Assembly (NCBI GenBank): GCA_017999235.1
Contig: JAGOBN010000005.1
Coordinates: 1 to 23,901, forward strand
DNA length: 23,901 nucleotides
Source of the DNA: Anaerolineales bacterium
Lineage (GTDB): Bacteria; Chloroflexota; Anaerolineae; Anaerolineales; UBA6663
Direction: 5' to 3'
Part shown: positions 21,137 through 23,901 of the stretch, piece by piece
Numbering within the stretch: the stretch's first letter is position 1
Layout: every line of letters begins with the position of its first letter
Notes under the pieces: generated by a model
What the model was told of the DNA's origin: nothing
Databases searched by the model: none
The model's input: only the letters and a program-made list of their open reading frames with translations
Position numbers and translations under genes: made by a program

Positions 21137-23677
21137 ATGCGAAGCGTGCTCGGCGTTCTGCGCGTGCTGTTGATCGTCGTTGTGGCGCTGGCCGTGGTGG
21201 CCGGCGTGTTCCTGGGCTACACCTTCACGCGCGCGGTCCCTCAGACCAGCGGCACGCTGCGCGTGGCCGGCCTGACCGGCCCGGTGGAAGTGCTGCGCGA
21301 TGCGCACGGCATCCCGCACATCTACGCCGACACCGAGACCGATCTGTTCCTGGCGCAGGGCTACGTCCACGCGCAGGACCGTTTCTATCAGATGGATTTC
21401 TGGCGGCACCAGACGGCCGGCCGGCTCTCTGAGCTGTACGGCTCGGGCGTCGTCGGCACCGACCAGTTTCTGCGCACCATCGGCTGGCGCCGCGTGGCCG
21501 AGCAGGAGTACGCCAGCGCCGGCCCGGATACCAAAGCCGTGCTCGACGCCTACGCCGCCGGCGTCAACGCCTATATCGGCTCGCGCGCGCCGGCGGACCT
21601 GAGCCTGGAATACACGCTGCTGGGCATCACCGGCCCCAAGAATTATCAGCCGGAACCGTGGTCGGCCGTGGACACCCTGGCCTGGGGCAAGGCCATGGCC
21701 TGGGATTTGGGCGGCAACCTGGATGATGAGATCCAGCGCGCCGACCTGCTCCAGCAGATCGGAGCCGAGAAGACGGCCGAGTACATGCCCGCTTACCCGC
21801 ATGACTTTCATCCCGTGATTGTTCCCGATCCCGCGCTGGGGGCGGTGGATTTCGGCGCCTTGCGCGCGCGGGTGCGCGGCGTTCAAGACCAGATCGGCGG
21901 ATACTTTGAGGGCATCGGCTCCAACGACTGGGTGATCGCCGGCAGCCGCACCACCACCGGGATGCCCCTGCTGGCGGATGACCCGCACCTCAGCATTCAG
22001 ATGCCGTCCATCTGGTATCAGGTGGGCCTGCACTGCCGGACGCTCTCGGCCGCTTGCCCCTACGATGTGGTGGGCTACTCGTTCGCGGGCGTGCCGGCCG
22101 TCATCATCGGCCACAACGCCCGCATTGCCTGGGGCGTCACCAACACCGGCCCGGACGTGCAGGACTTGTTCATCGAGAAGCTCAATCCCAACAACCCGAA
22201 CCAGTACGAGGTCAACGGCCAGTGGGTGGATATGCAAGTGCTGGAGGAGACCATCACGGTCACCGGCCGGATCAAACCCGATCCCGAAGAGCCGAACAAG
22301 GATTTGGGCGTCTATGACGCGGCGGCCAACACCTCTCAAGTGAAGGTCACCGTCCGCTACACGCGCCATGGCCCGCTGATCACGGACGTCTACGGGCTGG
22401 AGGACTTTGCCCGGCAAACCGGGGCGGCGCTGGAGGCCGGCCAAACGTACGGCGTGGCGCTGCGCTGGACGGCGCTGGAGCCGGGGACACTCTTCCAATC
22501 CGTGTTCAAGATCAACCGCGCCCAGAACTGGGACGCGTTCCGGATCGCGCTGCGCGATTGGGATACGCCCTCGCAGAACTTTGTCTACGCGGACGTGGAC
22601 GGCAACATCGGCTACCAGATGCCGGGGAATATCCCGCTGCGCCAGAGCGGCGATGGCACGCTGCCGGTGCCCGGCTGGACCGACGCTTACGAGTGGACGG
22701 GCTACATCCCGTTCGATCAGCTGCCCTATTCTTATAACCCGCCGGCCGGCTTCATCGCCACCGCCAACAACGCCGTGGTCGGGCCGGAATATCCTTATCT
22801 GCTCTCCACCAACTGGGATCCGGGCTACCGCGCGGCGCGGATCGTTGAGCTGCTCCAGGCCAAGCCGCAGATCTCGATGGACGACATCGCCCAGATCCAC
22901 GGCGACAATGAAAACCTGGGCGCGCGCGATATCCTGCCGTACCTGACCGCGCTGGAATTCGACGAGCCCGGCCTGCGGGCGGCCGTGGCGCAGCTGCGCG
23001 GCTGGGACCGGCAGATGCACATGGACTCGGCGCCGGCCGCGCTGTATGCGGCCTTCCTCAAGGCCCTGGTGGACGGCACGTTCCGGGATGATCTGCCCGA
23101 AGCTTACTGGCCGGGCAGCGGGCCGGGCAGCTGGCAGACCTTGCGGACCTTGCTGGCCCAGCCGCAGAGCGATTGGTGGGACGACCAGGGCACGGCGGCT
23201 GTGGAAACCCGCGACGACATCTTGCGCCGCGCGCTGGCGGACGGCTACGCCGCGTTGGAGGCCCAATTGGGCGAGCCCGACGACTGGAGCTGGGGCCGCC
23301 TGCATGGGGCCACCTTCACCAACGCCACGCTGGGCCGGTCGGGGATCGGCCTGGTGGAAGCGCTGTTCAACCGCGGGCCGTTCCCGGCCTCCGGCGGGAG
23401 CGGCATCGTCAATGCCACCGGTTACAACAGCAACCGCGACGCCGCTGGCCAGAACCCGTACGCGCTCACGTCGGTGCCGTCCATGCGGATGATTGTGGAT
23501 CTGGCCAATCTGGAGAACACGCGCATGATCCACACCACCGGCCAATCCGGCCACGCGTTCAGCCCGCATTACATCGATATGGCGGACGCGTGGCGCCTGA
23601 TTGAGTACAACCCCATGCCCTTTGGCCGCGCGGCCGTGGACGCCGCCGCCCAGACGCGGTTGACGCTGACCCCGTAA
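21137..23677 (+). CDS. Penicillin acylase family N-terminal nucleophile hydrolase
   Basis: An 846-residue secreted or membrane-anchored hydrolase of the penicillin G acylase family (peptidase family S45), which cleaves amides such as N-acyl homoserine lactones, acyl peptides or beta-lactam side chains. An N-terminal hydrophobic segment (about residues 7-28) acts as signal or anchor. The alpha-chain region has VEVLRDAHGIPHIYA and LAQGYVHAQDRFYQMDFWR. The predicted self-processing point is Gly261/Ser262 in EGIGSNDWVI, which would free Ser262 as the beta-chain nucleophile; the conserved LLADDPHL and an Asn-rich segment follow, as in active members. Family proteins act outside the cytoplasm. GAGG lies 5 nt before ATG 21137. 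The substrate cannot be told from sequence. A lipoprotein gene follows 3 nt after its stop. Confidence 0.93.
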   Translation: MRSVLGVLRVLLIVVVALAVVAGVFLGYTFTRAVPQTSGTLRVAGLTGPVEVLRDAHGIPHIYADTETDLFLAQGYVHAQDRFYQMDFWRHQTAGRLSELYGSGVVGTDQFLRTIGWRRVAEQEYASAGPDTKAVLDAYAAGVNAYIGSRAPADLSLEYTLLGITGPKNYQPEPWSAVDTLAWGKAMAWDLGGNLDDEIQRADLLQQIGAEKTAEYMPAYPHDFHPVIVPDPALGAVDFGALRARVRGVQDQIGGYFEGIGSNDWVIAGSRTTTGMPLLADDPHLSIQMPSIWYQVGLHCRTLSAACPYDVVGYSFAGVPAVIIGHNARIAWGVTNTGPDVQDLFIEKLNPNNPNQYEVNGQWVDMQVLEETITVTGRIKPDPEEPNKDLGVYDAAANTSQVKVTVRYTRHGPLITDVYGLEDFARQTGAALEAGQTYGVALRWTALEPGTLFQSVFKINRAQNWDAFRIALRDWDTPSQNFVYADVDGNIGYQMPGNIPLRQSGDGTLPVPGWTDAYEWTGYIPFDQLPYSYNPPAGFIATANNAVVGPEYPYLLSTNWDPGYRAARIVELLQAKPQISMDDIAQIHGDNENLGARDILPYLTALEFDEPGLRAAVAQLRGWDRQMHMDSAPAALYAAFLKALVDGTFRDDLPEAYWPGSGPGSWQTLRTLLAQPQSDWWDDQGTAAVETRDDILRRALADGYAALEAQLGEPDDWSWGRLHGATFTNATLGRSGIGLVEALFNRGPFPASGGSGIVNATGYNSNRDAAGQNPYALTSVPSMRMIVDLANLENTRMIHTTGQSGHAFSPHYIDMADAWRLIEYNPMPFGRAAVDAAAQTRLTLTP

Positions 23678-23680
23678 AGG

Positions 23681-23901
23681 ATGCGCTTAGAGCGGACGCT
23701 CCCAGAGACGACCCGGCGCGCTATAACGCGCCGGGTCGTCTCTGTTGTTTTAGCCATCAGCGTGGGGAGCGCGACGGCCTGCGCGCCGCAGCCGGCGCCC
23801 CCGCCGGCCACCCGCACCGTGAGCGCGCCCACCGCGCCGGCGGTGAGTTCGGCCGCGCCGCCGCTCCCCACCGCCGCCCCCACCGTCACGCCCCCGCCGG
23901 C
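23681..23901 (+). CDS. Lipoprotein, 5' part only (runs off the window)
   Basis: An open frame from ATG 23681 continues to the window edge without a stop (73 codons). The translation begins with an Arg-rich n-region (TRRAITRR), a hydrophobic stretch (VVSVVLAISVGSATA) and a Cys in a lipobox-like position (SATAC, Cys34), then a Pro/Ala/Thr/Ser-rich linker (PQPAPPPATRTVSAPTAP). That is the layout of an exported lipoprotein with a flexible tether; the functional domain lies beyond the window. The start is 3 nt after the acylase stop with no good ribosome binding site (AAAGG is too close). Codons 8-21 coincide with a perfect 17-bp inverted repeat. No other in-frame start would keep the signal peptide. 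Confidence 0.7.
   Translation, partial: MRLERTLPETTRRAITRRVVSVVLAISVGSATACAPQPAPPPATRTVSAPTAPAVSSAAPPLPTAAPTVTPPP
23704..23749 (+). terminator. Terminator-like 17-bp hairpin after the acylase gene
   Basis: A perfect 17-bp inverted repeat (AGAGACGACCCGGCGCG and its complement, loop CTATAA, 23704-23743) is followed by GTTGTTTT. It begins 27 nt after the acylase stop, the normal place for its terminator, yet lies within the first codons of the lipoprotein frame. The T-run is interrupted, so efficiency is uncertain. Confidence 0.75.

Overview
This GC-rich, gene-dense window looks like chromosomal DNA from a bacterium of the phylum Chloroflexota, most likely near Anaerolineae/Caldilineae. That placement is an inference. 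It rests on the VanW-family protein, the FecR/DUF5666 protein, Thr/Pro-rich surface linkers, tandem M42 peptidases, a T-box on serS, a tRNA without an encoded CCA, and SD-led genes mixed with apparently leaderless ones. No phage, transposon, CRISPR array or integrase is visible.

Layout, left to right. (1) 135-2441: a chemoreceptor whose sensor domain carries three c-type heme motifs. (2) 2553-3448: a tRNA-Lys(UUU) with a near-consensus promoter, divergent from a PIG-L/LmbE-type deacetylase. (3) 3469-5714: greA behind a promoter and a terminator-like leader hairpin, a strong terminator, then lysS. (4) 5722-6336: an unknown membrane-anchored protein. (5) 6361-8131: a serine-specific T-box riboswitch (specifier UCC) upstream of a 40-residue membrane protein and serS. 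(6) 8136-8785: two arrays of 7-bp repeats and a DUF456 membrane protein. (7) 10166 back to 8795, minus strand: Trm112-like zinc protein, HEAT-repeat protein, SixA-type phosphatase. (8) 12189 back to 10309, minus: VanW-family protein. (9) 15301 back to 12318, minus: ECF sigma factor overlapping by 4 nt a FecR/DUF5666 membrane protein with an octa-aspartate end, the likely cognate anti-sigma/sensor. (10) 19284 back to 15406, minus: Thr/Pro-rich membrane protein and three tandem M42 metallopeptidases, with a promoter at one end and a terminator at the other. (11) 19397-20190: lexA with an unusual cleavage site. (12) 20219-23901: surE, a penicillin-acylase-family hydrolase, and the start of a lipoprotein that leaves the window.

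Most of the content is housekeeping: lysine and serine charging, transcript-cleavage rescue, SOS control and nucleotide turnover. The less ordinary parts are the triheme chemoreceptor, the T-box operon with its mini-protein, the sigma/FecR/DUF5666 pair, the LexA variant, and the leader hairpins in front of greA, in the lexA leader and inside the lipoprotein gene.
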